Positions 1-7,402 of a stretch of 64,000 bases of DNA are shown one piece after another (position 1 is the stretch's first letter; every line of letters starts with the position of its first letter). The notes below the pieces were generated by a model. It was not told the DNA's origin. It worked only from the letters and a program-made list of their open reading frames with translations, and ran no database searches. This stretch comes from CALIZF01 sp046292445 (GTDB lineage Bacteria; Pseudomonadota; Alphaproteobacteria; Rhodobacterales; Rhodobacteraceae): the NCBI GenBank assembly GCA_046292445.1, contig JBKBQT010000001.1, positions 1-64,000 on the forward strand, read 5' to 3'. A program made the translations under genes and the position numbers.

Positions 1-160
1 CCCCGCCGGGCTTGTCGATCACCATCGCCTGGAAATCGGACACCGTCCGCTTGTAGCCGTAGGTGCCCGAGTTGGCGATGTTGTCGGCGATCGTCGCCAG
101 CCGCGTGGCATTGGCGCTGAGTCCGGCGACACTGGCATTGAGCGAGGAAGAGATCGTCAT
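1..160 (-). CDS. flgE: Flagellar hook protein FlgE, N-terminal part (cut by window edge)
   Basis: Only the first ~53 codons lie in the window. The gene starts at 160 and runs leftward off the edge. The N-terminus begins MTISSSLNASVAGL and contains ATRLATIADNIANSGTYGYKR, the conserved rod/hook N-terminal helix with the DNIAN motif shared by FlgB/C/E/F/G/K. The opening residues match Rhodobacterales hook proteins best. FlgE polymerises outside the cell into the hook joining basal body and filament, and it is exported by the flagellar type III apparatus, so no Sec signal is expected. It lies 84 bp downstream of motB on the same strand, and a CtrA-like box sits 64 bp upstream of the start. FlgF/FlgG cannot be fully excluded from 53 residues. 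Confidence 0.85.
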   Translation of the reverse strand, partial: MTISSSLNASVAGLSANATRLATIADNIANSGTYGYKRTVSDFQAMVIDKPGG

Positions 161-223
161 CGGCGCGGCACCTTTCTGCTGACGTGATTCCCGGATCACG
201 CTTCGCAGATTCGCCGCCGCGCC

Positions 224-238
224 TTAAATTCGCCCTAA
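224..238 (-). promoter_or_regulatory. CtrA-like box upstream of flgE
   Basis: On the minus strand the sequence reads TTAG-N7-TTAAG, close to the alphaproteobacterial CtrA consensus TTAA-N7-TTAAC. It lies in the 84-bp motB-flgE gap, 64 bp upstream of the flgE start. A second, closer match precedes motB. CtrA control of flagellar genes is established in Rhodobacterales; that this site is bound is inference. Confidence 0.4.
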
Positions 239-244
239 TCCCGC

Positions 245-1102
245 TCAGCGGTTGCGGCGCAGCAGCACGAGTTCCAGACGATTGTTGCGAACTGCCGCCG
301 GATCGGCGGTCACGGCGCGGCGGTCGGCGTAGCCCGTCACCCGCTGCACCCGCGACGGCGGCAGGCCCGCCTCGCCCAGAAGCGCGCGCATCGCCTGCGC
401 ACGCGCCGCCGACAGATCCCACACCGGATCGGTCCGCAGCGTCACGGGATAGGCGCGGACATGACCGTTCACCGCCACATCGTTGGTCACGACCGCAAAG
501 GTCTCGGCCACCACGCCGGCGAGCGCGCGCAAGAGCGCCAGCGGCTCGGCCGTGTCGGCGGCGAACAGCGACGCCTCGGGCCGGTCGAAAAGCTCGATCA
601 CCAGCCCCTCGTCGGTCACGCGGGTGACGACATGGCGCAGCGCGCGTTCCATGGTGTTGCTTTCCCCCCCGCGGGCAAGCAGCGCCTGCTCGACCGCACG
701 CAGGGCGGTTTCCTCGGCCGCACGCTCGGCCGCCTCGGCATCGTTGCCGGCCTCGCCGCGGGCCTGCGCGTCGGCGGTTGGTGCCCGGCTGCTGGCGCCG
801 GTGCCGACCTGGGCGAGGACATCTTCGGAAAACACGTTGTCGCCGCCGAACGCCCCGTCGCCGCCGCCCGAGATGCGGTTGACCGGAATGGTCGGATTGA
901 AATAGTCCGCGATACCCTTGCGCTGCTTTTCCGTTGTCGCGTTCAGCAGCCACATCAACAGGAAAAAGGCCATCATCGCGGTGACGAAGTCGGCATAGGC
1001 GACCTTCCAGGCGCCGCCGTGATGCCCGCCGTCCGCGATGATCTTTTTCCGCTTGATGATGGCTGGCGCGGCATTCGACTGCCCGGCCATCCCAACACCC
1101 AT
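245..1102 (-). CDS. motB: Flagellar motor stator protein MotB
   Basis: A 285-residue protein with the MotB layout. A basic N-terminus (IIKRKK) is followed by AWKVAYADFVTAMMAFFLLMWLL, a single membrane helix carrying the stator aspartate within YADFVTAMMAF. A Gly/Asp-rich periplasmic linker and a C-terminal OmpA-like peptidoglycan-binding domain (around residues 170-285, LSAARAQAMRALL and NNRLELVLLRR) follow. It anchors the MotA/MotB proton channel to the wall and drives flagellar rotation. I chose ATG 1102; ATG 1090, four codons later, is equally possible, and upstream in-frame codons lack coding character. trhO ends 61 bp upstream on the same strand and flgE follows. No motA is visible here. 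A CtrA-like box lies 35 bp before the start. Confidence 0.9.
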   Translation of the reverse strand: MGVGMAGQSNAAPAIIKRKKIIADGGHHGGAWKVAYADFVTAMMAFFLLMWLLNATTEKQRKGIADYFNPTIPVNRISGGGDGAFGGDNVFSEDVLAQVGTGASSRAPTADAQARGEAGNDAEAAERAAEETALRAVEQALLARGGESNTMERALRHVVTRVTDEGLVIELFDRPEASLFAADTAEPLALLRALAGVVAETFAVVTNDVAVNGHVRAYPVTLRTDPVWDLSAARAQAMRALLGEAGLPPSRVQRVTGYADRRAVTADPAAVRNNRLELVLLRRNR

Positions 1103-1136
1103 GTCTTCACCCGTCGAGAGGGGTCGCACGGGCGCA

Positions 1137-1152
1137 GTGAAGGTTCGCTTAA
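1137..1152 (-). promoter_or_regulatory. CtrA-like box upstream of motB
   Basis: The minus strand reads TTAA-GCGAACC-TTCAC, matching 8 of 9 defined positions of TTAA-N7-TTAAC. It ends 35 bp before the motB start, inside the trhO-motB gap. Together with the box before flgE it suggests cell-cycle/CtrA control of this flagellar block. Binding is inferred from the motif only. Confidence 0.5.
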
Positions 1153-1163
1153 CGCTTCGGATT

Positions 1164-2060
1164 TTAGCCGTGCGGGGCCGCGCCCATGGTGCGGCGCCCG
1201 TGGGCGATCTGCGCCGCCCTGGCACGATAGCGGGCGCGCTGGGCCTCGCTGCGGGTGGTGGCGCAATGCGGACAGGCGATGCCGGGGACATAGTCCGGGT
1301 GGGCGCGGTCGGCGGCGGTCACGGGGCCGCGGCAGGCGTGACAAAGGGCGACCGGCGCGGGGGCGAGGCCATGGCCGACGGCAACGCGGCCATCGAACAC
1401 GAAGCAGTCGCCGTGCCAGCGCGATTGCGCAGGCGGGATCGCGGCGAGATAGCCGAGGATCCCGCCGCGCAGTTGCAGCACCGCATCGACCCCCCGCGAC
1501 AAGAGCCAGGCCGAGGCCTTTTCGCAGCGGATCCCCCCGGTGCAGAACATCGCGACCCGCCGCCCCGCGAGCGCGGCCCGGTTGCGGTCCCACCAGGCAG
1601 GAAAATCGCGGAAGCCGGCTGTTCCCGGGTCGATCGCCCCGTCAAAGCTGCCCAGCCGCACCTCGTAGGCGTTCCGGGTGTCGATCGTCACCACGTCGGG
1701 CGCGGCGATCAGCGCGTTCCAGTCGGCCGGATCGACCGGCGTGCCCGTCCGGGCGGTGGGGTCCACGCCGGGGATGCCCATCGTCACGATCTCGGGCCGC
1801 AGGCGGATGCGCAGCCGGTCGAAGGGCATCGTCGCCGCCACACCCTCGGTCCAGGGCAGATCGGCGAGGCCCGGTTCCGCCGCGAGCGCGGCGCGAAAGG
1901 CGGCCAGCGCGGCGGCATCGCCAGCAAGCGATCCGTTGATGCCCTCGCGCGCAACCAGGACCGTGCCGCGCAGGCCCTGCGCAAGGCCGGCCAGCCGGGC
2001 CGCAAGCGCATCGGGCGCGGTCACGGGGGCGAAGCGGTAGAAGGATGCGACGCGCAACAT
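1164..2060 (-). CDS. trhO: tRNA uridine(34) hydroxylase TrhO (YceA, rhodanese family)
   Basis: A 298-residue protein of the TrhO/YceA family, which uses O2 to make 5-hydroxyuridine at the wobble position 34 of tRNAs. The N-terminal ferredoxin-like domain carries VAREGINGSLAG (residues 37-48). The central rhodanese domain has DTRNAYEVRLGSFDGAI and the active-site loop CTGGIRCEKAS with Cys173 and Cys179. The C-terminal cysteine-rich part (CHACRG, CPHC) is a likely zinc site. It is divergent from pncA with a 102-bp gap and is followed on the same strand by motB, probably without functional linkage. The start at 2060 gives the usual family N-terminus (MLRVASFYRF). Confidence 0.93.
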   Translation of the reverse strand: MLRVASFYRFAPVTAPDALAARLAGLAQGLRGTVLVAREGINGSLAGDAAALAAFRAALAAEPGLADLPWTEGVAATMPFDRLRIRLRPEIVTMGIPGVDPTARTGTPVDPADWNALIAAPDVVTIDTRNAYEVRLGSFDGAIDPGTAGFRDFPAWWDRNRAALAGRRVAMFCTGGIRCEKASAWLLSRGVDAVLQLRGGILGYLAAIPPAQSRWHGDCFVFDGRVAVGHGLAPAPVALCHACRGPVTAADRAHPDYVPGIACPHCATTRSEAQRARYRARAAQIAHGRRTMGAAPHG

Positions 2061-2162
2061 TCCCCTGCGATGCCGCAAGCCCGCGCCCGGGGCAAGCCCG
2101 CCTGCGGCATTGACGACAAACCCCGCGCAGCCTAGCCAAGATGCAGGACAGCGGAGGATGCG

Positions 2163-2768
2163 ATGCCCGATCCCGGCGAGGCGCTGGTCGTCATCGACAT
2201 GCAGGTCGATTTCTGCCCTGGCGGTGCCCTGGCGGTGGCCGGCGGCGATGCCATCGTGCCGGGGATCAATGCGGCCATGGCGGCGCATGGCGCCGTGATC
2301 CTCACGCAGGACTGGCATCCGGCGGGGCATTCGTCCTTCGCCACCAGCCACTCCGGCAAGGCGCCGTTCGACAGCATCGAGATGCCCTACGGTCCGCAGA
2401 CGCTCTGGCCCGATCACTGCGTGCAGGGCACGCCGGGCGCGGCCTTCCACCCCGGCCTTGCCACCGACCGGGCAGATCTGGTGCTGCGCAAGGGCTTTCG
2501 CCGCGGGATCGACAGCTATTCGGCCTTCTTCGAGAACGACCGCACGACGCCCACCGGCCTCGAGGGCTATCTGCGCAGCCGCGGGATCACCCGGCTGACC
2601 TTCGTCGGTCTGGCCACCGACTATTGCGTGGCCTGGTCGGCCATCGATGCCGCCTGGCACGGGTTCAGCGCCACGGTGCGCACCGACCTCAGCCGCGCGA
2701 TCGACCTCGGCGGTTCGCTCGCCGCCGCGATGGCCGCGATGCGCGCGGCCGGGGTCGAGGTGGTCTGA
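2163..2768 (+). CDS. pncA: Nicotinamidase PncA
   Basis: A 201-residue cysteine hydrolase that deamidates nicotinamide to nicotinate in NAD salvage. The catalytic triad is complete: Asp12 (VVIDMQVDF), Lys110 (LVLRKGF) and Cys155 (ATDYCV). Metal ligands Asp50, His52 and His56 sit in TQDWHPAGHSSF. Length matches the family. A strong GGAGG precedes the ATG at 2163. The stop overlaps the start of pncB (TGATG), so the two consecutive NAD-salvage enzymes are translationally coupled. Confidence 0.95.
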   Translation: MPDPGEALVVIDMQVDFCPGGALAVAGGDAIVPGINAAMAAHGAVILTQDWHPAGHSSFATSHSGKAPFDSIEMPYGPQTLWPDHCVQGTPGAAFHPGLATDRADLVLRKGFRRGIDSYSAFFENDRTTPTGLEGYLRSRGITRLTFVGLATDYCVAWSAIDAAWHGFSATVRTDLSRAIDLGGSLAAAMAAMRAAGVEVV

Positions 2769-4060
2769 TGGTCGATGTCGCCACCCGCGTCTACAATCAC
2801 AAGTGGAAGATCGATCCGATCGTGCGATCGCTGATCGATACCGATTTCTACAAGCTTCTGATGTGCCAGTCTATTTTTCGCAACAAGCCGGATACGACGG
2901 TCACCTTCAGCCTCATCAACCGCAGCCGGTCGGTTCGCCTGGCCGAGCTGATCGACGAGGGCGCGCTGCGCGAGCAGCTCGACCACATCCGATCGCTGTC
3001 GCTCTCGCGCGGGGAAAGCACCTTTCTGCGCGGCAACACGTTCTACGGCAAACGGCAGATGTTCCGCCCCGATTTCATGGAATGGTTCGAGGGGCTGCGC
3101 CTGCCGCCCTACCATCTGGAAAAGCGCGACGGGCAATACGAACTGACGTTCGAAGGGCGCTGGCACGAGGTGATGCTGTGGGAAATTCCCGCGCTGGCCG
3201 TGCTGATGGAACTGCGCTCGCGCGCGGTGCTCAAGACGCTGGGGCGGTTCGAGCTTCAGGTGCTCTATGCCCGCGCCATGACCCGGGTGTGGGAAAAGGT
3301 CGAACGGCTGCGCCGACTCGAGGGGCTCAGGCTCGCCGATTTCGGCACACGCCGGCGGCATTCGTTCCTCTGGCAGGACTGGTCGGTGCAGGCGCTGATG
3401 GAAGGGCTGGGCGAGGCCTTCGTCGGCACGTCCAACTGCCTGATCGCGATGCGGCGCGAGGTCGAGGCGATCGGCACCAACGCCCATGAACTGCCCATGG
3501 TCTATGCCGCGCTCGCCCGGAGCGATGCCGAGCTTGCCGAGGCGCCCTACCGCGTCCTCGCCGACTGGCACGAGGAACACGACGGCAACCTGCGCATCAT
3601 CCTGCCCGACACCTACGGCACGGCCGGTTTCCTCGCGCGGGCGCCCGAATGGCTCGCGGGCTGGACCGGCATCCGCATCGACAGCGGCGATCCAGTCGAG
3701 GGCGCGGAAACCGCGATCCGCTGGTGGCGCTCGCGAGGCGAGGATCCGGCGAGCAAGCTGGTGATCTTTTCCGACGGGCTCGACGTGGACCGGATCGAGG
3801 ATCTGCACGCCCGGTTCACCGGCCGCGTCAAGGTCAGTTTCGGCTGGGGGACGATGCTGACCAACGATTTCCGCGGCCTCGTCGCGGGCGACGCGCTCGC
3901 CCCGTTCAGCCTCGTGTGCAAGGCGGTGGCGGCGGACGGGCGCCCGACCGTCAAGCTGTCGGACAACCCGAACAAGGCGATGGGGCCGCCGGACGAGATC
4001 GCGCGCTACAAGCGGGTGTTCGGCGTCGGCGCACAGGTGGCCGAACCGGTCGTCGTCTGA
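2768..4060 (+). CDS. pncB: Nicotinate phosphoribosyltransferase PncB
   Basis: A 430-residue enzyme converting nicotinate and PRPP to nicotinate mononucleotide, the step after PncA in the Preiss-Handler route. Family signatures are the N-terminal LIDTDFYKLLMCQSIF, the central FGTRRRHSFLWQ with the phosphorylated/catalytic region around GTSNCLIA, and the PRPP-binding part with IRIDSGDP and VIFSDGLDVDRI. The C-terminus has SFGWGTMLTNDF and VKLSDNPNKAMGP. The ATG overlaps the pncA stop by one base, marking a two-gene operon. No regulator is visible. Confidence 0.95.
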   Translation: MVDVATRVYNHKWKIDPIVRSLIDTDFYKLLMCQSIFRNKPDTTVTFSLINRSRSVRLAELIDEGALREQLDHIRSLSLSRGESTFLRGNTFYGKRQMFRPDFMEWFEGLRLPPYHLEKRDGQYELTFEGRWHEVMLWEIPALAVLMELRSRAVLKTLGRFELQVLYARAMTRVWEKVERLRRLEGLRLADFGTRRRHSFLWQDWSVQALMEGLGEAFVGTSNCLIAMRREVEAIGTNAHELPMVYAALARSDAELAEAPYRVLADWHEEHDGNLRIILPDTYGTAGFLARAPEWLAGWTGIRIDSGDPVEGAETAIRWWRSRGEDPASKLVIFSDGLDVDRIEDLHARFTGRVKVSFGWGTMLTNDFRGLVAGDALAPFSLVCKAVAADGRPTVKLSDNPNKAMGPPDEIARYKRVFGVGAQVAEPVVV

Positions 4061-4066
4061 CGCGCG

Positions 4067-4489
4067 TCAGTCGTCGTCCCCGACCGCCCCGCGCAGCGCC
4101 TTGACCTGCCCGCGCTGCACCTTGGCCGCCACGCGCCGCCGCTGGCTGCCGAGGGTCGGCTTGGTCGCGATGCGCCGCTTGGGCGCGACCAGCGCGGCGC
4201 GGATCAGCGCGGCCAGCCGTTCGCGCGCGATCTCGCGGTTGCGGGCCTGGCTGCGCGTTTCGTCCACCTTCAGCACGATGGCACCGTCATCGGTCCAGCG
4301 CCGCCCGGCAAGGCGTTTCAGGCGGGTCTTGGCCGGCCCGGCCAGGTGCGGCGAGCGCTCTGCCTCGAACCGCAACTCGACCGCCGTCGCCACCTTGTTG
4401 ACATTCTGCCCGCCCGGCCCGGAGGCCCGGATGAAGCTTTCCGAAAGCTCCCAGTCGGCGATGGCGACAGTATCGGTCACGCGCAGCAT
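4067..4489 (-). CDS. arfB: Alternative ribosome-rescue factor ArfB (YaeJ-type)
   Basis: A 140-residue release-factor-like hydrolase that frees ribosomes stalled on truncated mRNA. The GGQ motif is intact at residues 26-28 (SGPGGQNVNKVATAVELRF), where its side chain enters the peptidyl-transferase centre. There is no stop-codon recognition domain. The C-terminal tail is basic (KRRIATKPTLGSQRRR), the part that enters the empty mRNA channel. It converges with pncB (6-bp gap) and lies downstream of the 6S RNA locus on the same strand. The RNA terminator at 4521-4550 probably separates the two transcripts. Confidence 0.93.
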   Translation of the reverse strand: MLRVTDTVAIADWELSESFIRASGPGGQNVNKVATAVELRFEAERSPHLAGPAKTRLKRLAGRRWTDDGAIVLKVDETRSQARNREIARERLAALIRAALVAPKRRIATKPTLGSQRRRVAAKVQRGQVKALRGAVGDDD

Positions 4490-4520
4490 CGGGTGTCATC
4501 CGGGTTCGTCGGGCGGCGGC

Positions 4521-4550
4521 AAAGAGAAAGGGTCGCGGCTGGCGCGACCC
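4521..4550 (-). terminator. Rho-independent terminator of the 6S RNA transcript
   Basis: On the minus strand an 8-bp perfect stem, GGGTCGCG paired with CGCGACCC across a 5-base loop (4530-4550), is followed by the T-rich run TTTCTCTTT (4529-4521). This is the clearest intrinsic terminator in the window. It lies about 15-20 bases past the closing helix of the predicted 6S RNA and just before arfB. Confidence 0.75.
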
Positions 4551-4564
4551 TTCCCGAGATCGAC

Positions 4565-4705
4565 GAAGATGGTCCAGTTAGGGCGATGTGCCGTCGCACA
4601 AGACCCAGCCAGGGTTCTAAGCCTTCGGGGCTGCCCTCAGGCCACGGCCCCCCTGAATGTCCGGGCACCATACTCCACTATCACTCTAGACACTGGACCA
4701 CCTCC
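4565..4705 (-). ncRNA. ssrS: 6S RNA (ssrS), RNA polymerase-binding regulatory RNA
   Basis: This non-coding stretch has the 6S architecture on the minus strand. Its ends form a long closing helix: TGGTCCAGT (4700-4692) pairs perfectly with ACTGGACCA (4578-4570), and G-U/Watson-Crick pairs extend it to about 14 bp. Inside lie an open region and G/C-rich arms. The 3' half contains AAGGCTTAGAAC and GCGACGGCA, resembling AAGCCUUAAAAC and GCGGCGGCA in Escherichia coli 6S RNA. A -35-like TTGACA lies upstream at 4757-4752 and an intrinsic terminator follows. 6S RNA mimics an open promoter and sequesters the housekeeping sigma holoenzyme. Exact ends are uncertain by about 20 bases. Confidence 0.75.
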
Positions 4706-4751
4706 TTTCATTGCGTTGCCGTTGGGTGCAGGCTGCCACAGATTTGGTGGT

Positions 4752-4757
4752 TGTCAA
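4752..4757 (-). promoter_or_regulatory. -35-like hexamer for the 6S RNA
   Basis: A perfect TTGACA on the minus strand, just past the stop codon of the transporter gene and about 50 bases before the RNA helix. With a 17-base spacer the -10 position is AGCCTG, a poor match, so only the -35 is convincing. Confidence 0.4.
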
Positions 4758-4763
4758 ACGCTT

Positions 4764-5387
4764 TTATACAACCCGTGTCGCCTTGTTGCGAACAATCAGG
4801 CGAAACGGCACCAGCGCGGCAAGGGCGAGCGCAAGCTTGACGCCCCAGTCCGCCACCGCCAGCGACACCCAGAGCGGCGCGACCGGCCCCAGCCCGAGGA
4901 GCGGCAGCGCCACATTGGCCCAGGACACGTCGTTTGCCGGCTCGAGCACCGCAAGCCCGGCCGAGAAGGCGATGGAAAAGAACAGCGCGGTATCGGCCGT
5001 TGCCCCGACCAGCGTCGAGACCAGCGGCGCGCGCCACCAGCGCCCGGCCCGCAGCCGGTCGAACACCGCGACATCGAGCAGTTGCGCGACAAGGAACGCC
5101 GCCCCCGAGGCCAGCGCGATGCGCAGCGTCACCAGCGGCCCGGCGTCGCCGGTGATCTGCGTGCCGACCAGCGAACAGGCGACGCCGGCGAGGAACCCGC
5201 CCGCCACGATCCGCCGCGCCACGGCCGCACCATGCAGCCGGTTCGCCACATCGGTCACGAGGAAGGCCAGCGGGTAGGTGAAGGCCCCCCAGGTGAGCCA
5301 CTGGCCCGCCAGGAACTGCACGAGAATGTTGGACGCCAGCACGATGACGGCCATCGCGAGGACAAGGGGCAGGTGTTCGCGGGTCAT
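4764..5387 (-). CDS. yhhQ: Queuosine precursor transporter, YhhQ/VUT family
   Basis: A 207-residue inner-membrane protein with about six hydrophobic helices, of the VUT/YhhQ family that imports queuosine precursors such as preQ0/preQ1 for tRNA modification. Family features are TYPLAFLVTDVANRLHG near residue 40, then AQLLDVAVFDRLR with WWRAPLVSTLVGATADTALFFSIAFSAG in the second half. The start at 5387 gives a short cytoplasmic N-terminus (MTREHLPLVLAMAVIV). The 182-bp upstream gap is shared with the divergent puuD. I looked for a preQ1 aptamer there and did not see one. The 6S RNA lies directly downstream on the same strand. Confidence 0.85.
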   Translation of the reverse strand: MTREHLPLVLAMAVIVLASNILVQFLAGQWLTWGAFTYPLAFLVTDVANRLHGAAVARRIVAGGFLAGVACSLVGTQITGDAGPLVTLRIALASGAAFLVAQLLDVAVFDRLRAGRWWRAPLVSTLVGATADTALFFSIAFSAGLAVLEPANDVSWANVALPLLGLGPVAPLWVSLAVADWGVKLALALAALVPFRLIVRNKATRVV

Positions 5388-5460
5388 GCAGGTTTTCCGT
5401 TTTGGCAAGGTCACCGGAGACTTGGCCGCGGGCGCGGCACGCCCCGTTACGCCCGAACGC

Positions 5461-5494
5461 GCGGGACCGCAAGGGCGGCGGTGCCGCGTCCCGC
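5461..5494. repeat. Inverted repeat in the yhhQ-puuD divergent gap
   Basis: GCGGGAC (5461-5467) and GTCCCGC (5488-5494) are perfect complements around a 20-base GC-rich loop. It is the only obvious structure in the 182-bp gap. It could be an operator or a leader hairpin for either gene. It has no T-run, so it is not an intrinsic terminator. Confidence 0.4.
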
Positions 5495-5569
5495 ACCGCG
5501 GACACCGTGGCGCCTTGACGCGCCGCGGCATCGGCGTTCCGATGCGCTGTCACGACCGGAGCGCGCACC

Positions 5570-6790
5570 ATGTTCGACCCCGACATCCTGCACCACTGGG
5601 TCGAATTCGCGGTGCGCTGGCTGCATGTCATCACCGCCATCGCCTGGATCGGCAGCTCTTTCTATTTCATCGCGCTCGACCTCGGCCTGCGCCGCGATCC
5701 GAGGCCGGCCAGCGGCGCGGACGGCGACGAATGGCAGGTCCATGGCGGGGGGTTCTACCACATCGAGAAATACCTCGTCGCGCCCGCCGCGCTGCCCGAG
5801 CATCTGACGTGGTTCAAATGGGAAAGCTACGCCACATGGCTGTCCGGCCTCGCGCTGCTCGCCGTCACCTACTGGTGGGGGGCGGAGCTGTTCCTGATCG
5901 ACCTGACGGTGATGGACCTGTCCGTCGGCGCGGCGGTCGCGCTGTCGGCCGGCTCGCTTGCCGTCGGCTGGCTGATCTACGATGCCTTGTGCAAGTCGCG
6001 GCTGGGCGAGAACCCGACCGCGCTGATGCTCGTCCTGTTCGCCGTCCTCGTGGTCATGGCCTGGGGCTATGCGCAAGTGTTCTCGGGCCGGGCGGCGCTC
6101 CTGCATCTCGGGGCGTTCACGGCCACGATCATGTCGGCGAACGTGTTTCTCGTCATCATCCCAAATCAGAAGATCGTCGTCGCCGACCTGCGCGCCGGCC
6201 GCCGGCCGGACGCGAGATACGGCAAGATCGCCAAGCTGCGCAGCACCCACAACAATTACCTGACGCTGCCGGTGATCTTCCTGATGCTGTCGAACCATTA
6301 TCCGCTCGCCTTCGCATCGCCCTGGAACTGGCTGATCGCAAGCCTCGTGTTCCTGATGGGCGTGACGATCCGGCATTTCTTCAACACGATGCACGCCCGG
6401 CGCGGCATGCCCTGGTGGACCTGGGGCGCGACGGCGGCGCTGTTCGTCGGGATCGTCTGGCTCTCGACGCTGGGCCCGCGCGAGGGGGCGGCCGAGGCGG
6501 CGGTGCTGCCGCCGGGGGCGGCGCGGCTGGCCGCCGCGCCGGGCTTCGACGACGCGGTTTCGATCGTGACCGCGCATTGTTCGATGTGCCATGCGGCAGA
6601 ACCGCTCTGGCCCGGGCTGGCGGTCGCGCCCAAGGGTGTGGTGCTCGAAAGCGCGGCGGACGTGGCGCGGCACGCGCGGGCGATCTACCTTCAGGCGGCG
6701 GTCAGCCACGCCATGCCGCCCGGCGGGCTGATCGTGATGGACCAGGCCGACCGCGATGCGCTCGCCGCCTGGGTGCGTGCGGCACGCTAG
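5570..6790 (+). CDS. puuD: Urate hydroxylase PuuD (membrane protein with cytochrome c domain)
   Basis: A 406-residue membrane enzyme oxidising urate to 5-hydroxyisourate in purine catabolism, with electrons passed to its own cytochrome. The N-terminal part (DUF989/PuuD) has about eight membrane helices with conserved HVITAIAWIGSSFYFIALD, GGGFYHIEKY, NVFLVIIPNQ and THNNYLTLPV. The C-terminal ~75 residues form a periplasmic c-type cytochrome: haem motif CSMCH (337-341) and probable axial Met in SHAMPPG near 382. Allantoin-pathway genes are not adjacent. The next gene, an SRPBCC/CoxG-like protein, is 83 bp downstream and may be cotranscribed. A TTGACG at 5515-5520 is a weak -35 candidate. Confidence 0.93.
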   Translation: MFDPDILHHWVEFAVRWLHVITAIAWIGSSFYFIALDLGLRRDPRPASGADGDEWQVHGGGFYHIEKYLVAPAALPEHLTWFKWESYATWLSGLALLAVTYWWGAELFLIDLTVMDLSVGAAVALSAGSLAVGWLIYDALCKSRLGENPTALMLVLFAVLVVMAWGYAQVFSGRAALLHLGAFTATIMSANVFLVIIPNQKIVVADLRAGRRPDARYGKIAKLRSTHNNYLTLPVIFLMLSNHYPLAFASPWNWLIASLVFLMGVTIRHFFNTMHARRGMPWWTWGATAALFVGIVWLSTLGPREGAAEAAVLPPGAARLAAAPGFDDAVSIVTAHCSMCHAAEPLWPGLAVAPKGVVLESAADVARHARAIYLQAAVSHAMPPGGLIVMDQADRDALAAWVRAAR

Positions 6791-6873
6791 GCGGGGCGGT
6801 CCCCGACGAAGGGCGCATTTCGCCCCGCCGCGCGACCGGCTAGACTGCGCCATAACCGGGGGAGGGACCATCC

Positions 6874-7395
6874 ATGCAGCTTGCCGACACGCGCGACATC
6901 GCAGCGCCGCCCGAAACCGTCTGGGCCGCGCTGTTCGATCCCGAGGTGCTCAGGGCCTGCGTGCCGGGATGCGAAAGCATGACCGGAAGCCCCGAGGACG
7001 GGTTCGAGGCGGTGGTGGTGCAGAAGGTCGGGCCGGTCTCGGCGCGGTTCACCGGTGTGGTCAAACTGTCCGACATCGATCCGGGTCGCGGCTGCACGAT
7101 TTCCGGCGAGGGCAAGGGCGGGGCGGCAGGCTTTGCCAAAGGTTCGGCCAAGGTGACGCTGGAGCCGGTCGAGGCCGGCACGCGCCTCGGCTACACGGTC
7201 GAGGCGCATGTGGGCGGCAAGCTCGCGCAGCTCGGGAGCCGGATCATCGACGGCTTTGCCCGCAAGATGGCCGACGAATTCTTTGCCCGCTTCCAGACAG
7301 CCGTCGAGGGACCGGCCGAACCCGAGGAACCGGACGGGGCCGGCGAGGCGGCGCCGAAGAAGGGCTGGCTCAAGCGTCTCGTTTCCCGCGGCTGA
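6874..7395 (+). CDS. CoxG-like SRPBCC family protein
   Basis: A 173-residue protein of the CoxG/SRPBCC fold. The N-terminal ~145 residues carry family motifs: the start QLADTRDIAAPPETVWAALFD, then LRACVPGCESM, DGFEAVVVQKVGPV and FARKMADEFFARF. A charged Pro/Glu tail and the basic end KKGWLKRLVSRG suggest membrane association, as in CoxG. CoxG proteins help anchor or mature CO-dehydrogenase-type molybdenum hydroxylases. No cox genes are in the window, but the upstream puuD suggests a link to a xanthine-dehydrogenase-like enzyme in purine oxidation. That link is inference. RBS GGGAGG lies before the ATG. Confidence 0.75.
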   Translation: MQLADTRDIAAPPETVWAALFDPEVLRACVPGCESMTGSPEDGFEAVVVQKVGPVSARFTGVVKLSDIDPGRGCTISGEGKGGAAGFAKGSAKVTLEPVEAGTRLGYTVEAHVGGKLAQLGSRIIDGFARKMADEFFARFQTAVEGPAEPEEPDGAGEAAPKKGWLKRLVSRG

Positions 7396-7402
7396 CCGCG
7401 CT

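Noticed and set aside
5388..5569. Possible preQ1 riboswitch upstream of the queuosine-precursor transporter
   Set aside because: No compact aptamer with an A-rich tail pairing into a small GC hairpin was found near the start codon, only an unrelated GC stem further up.
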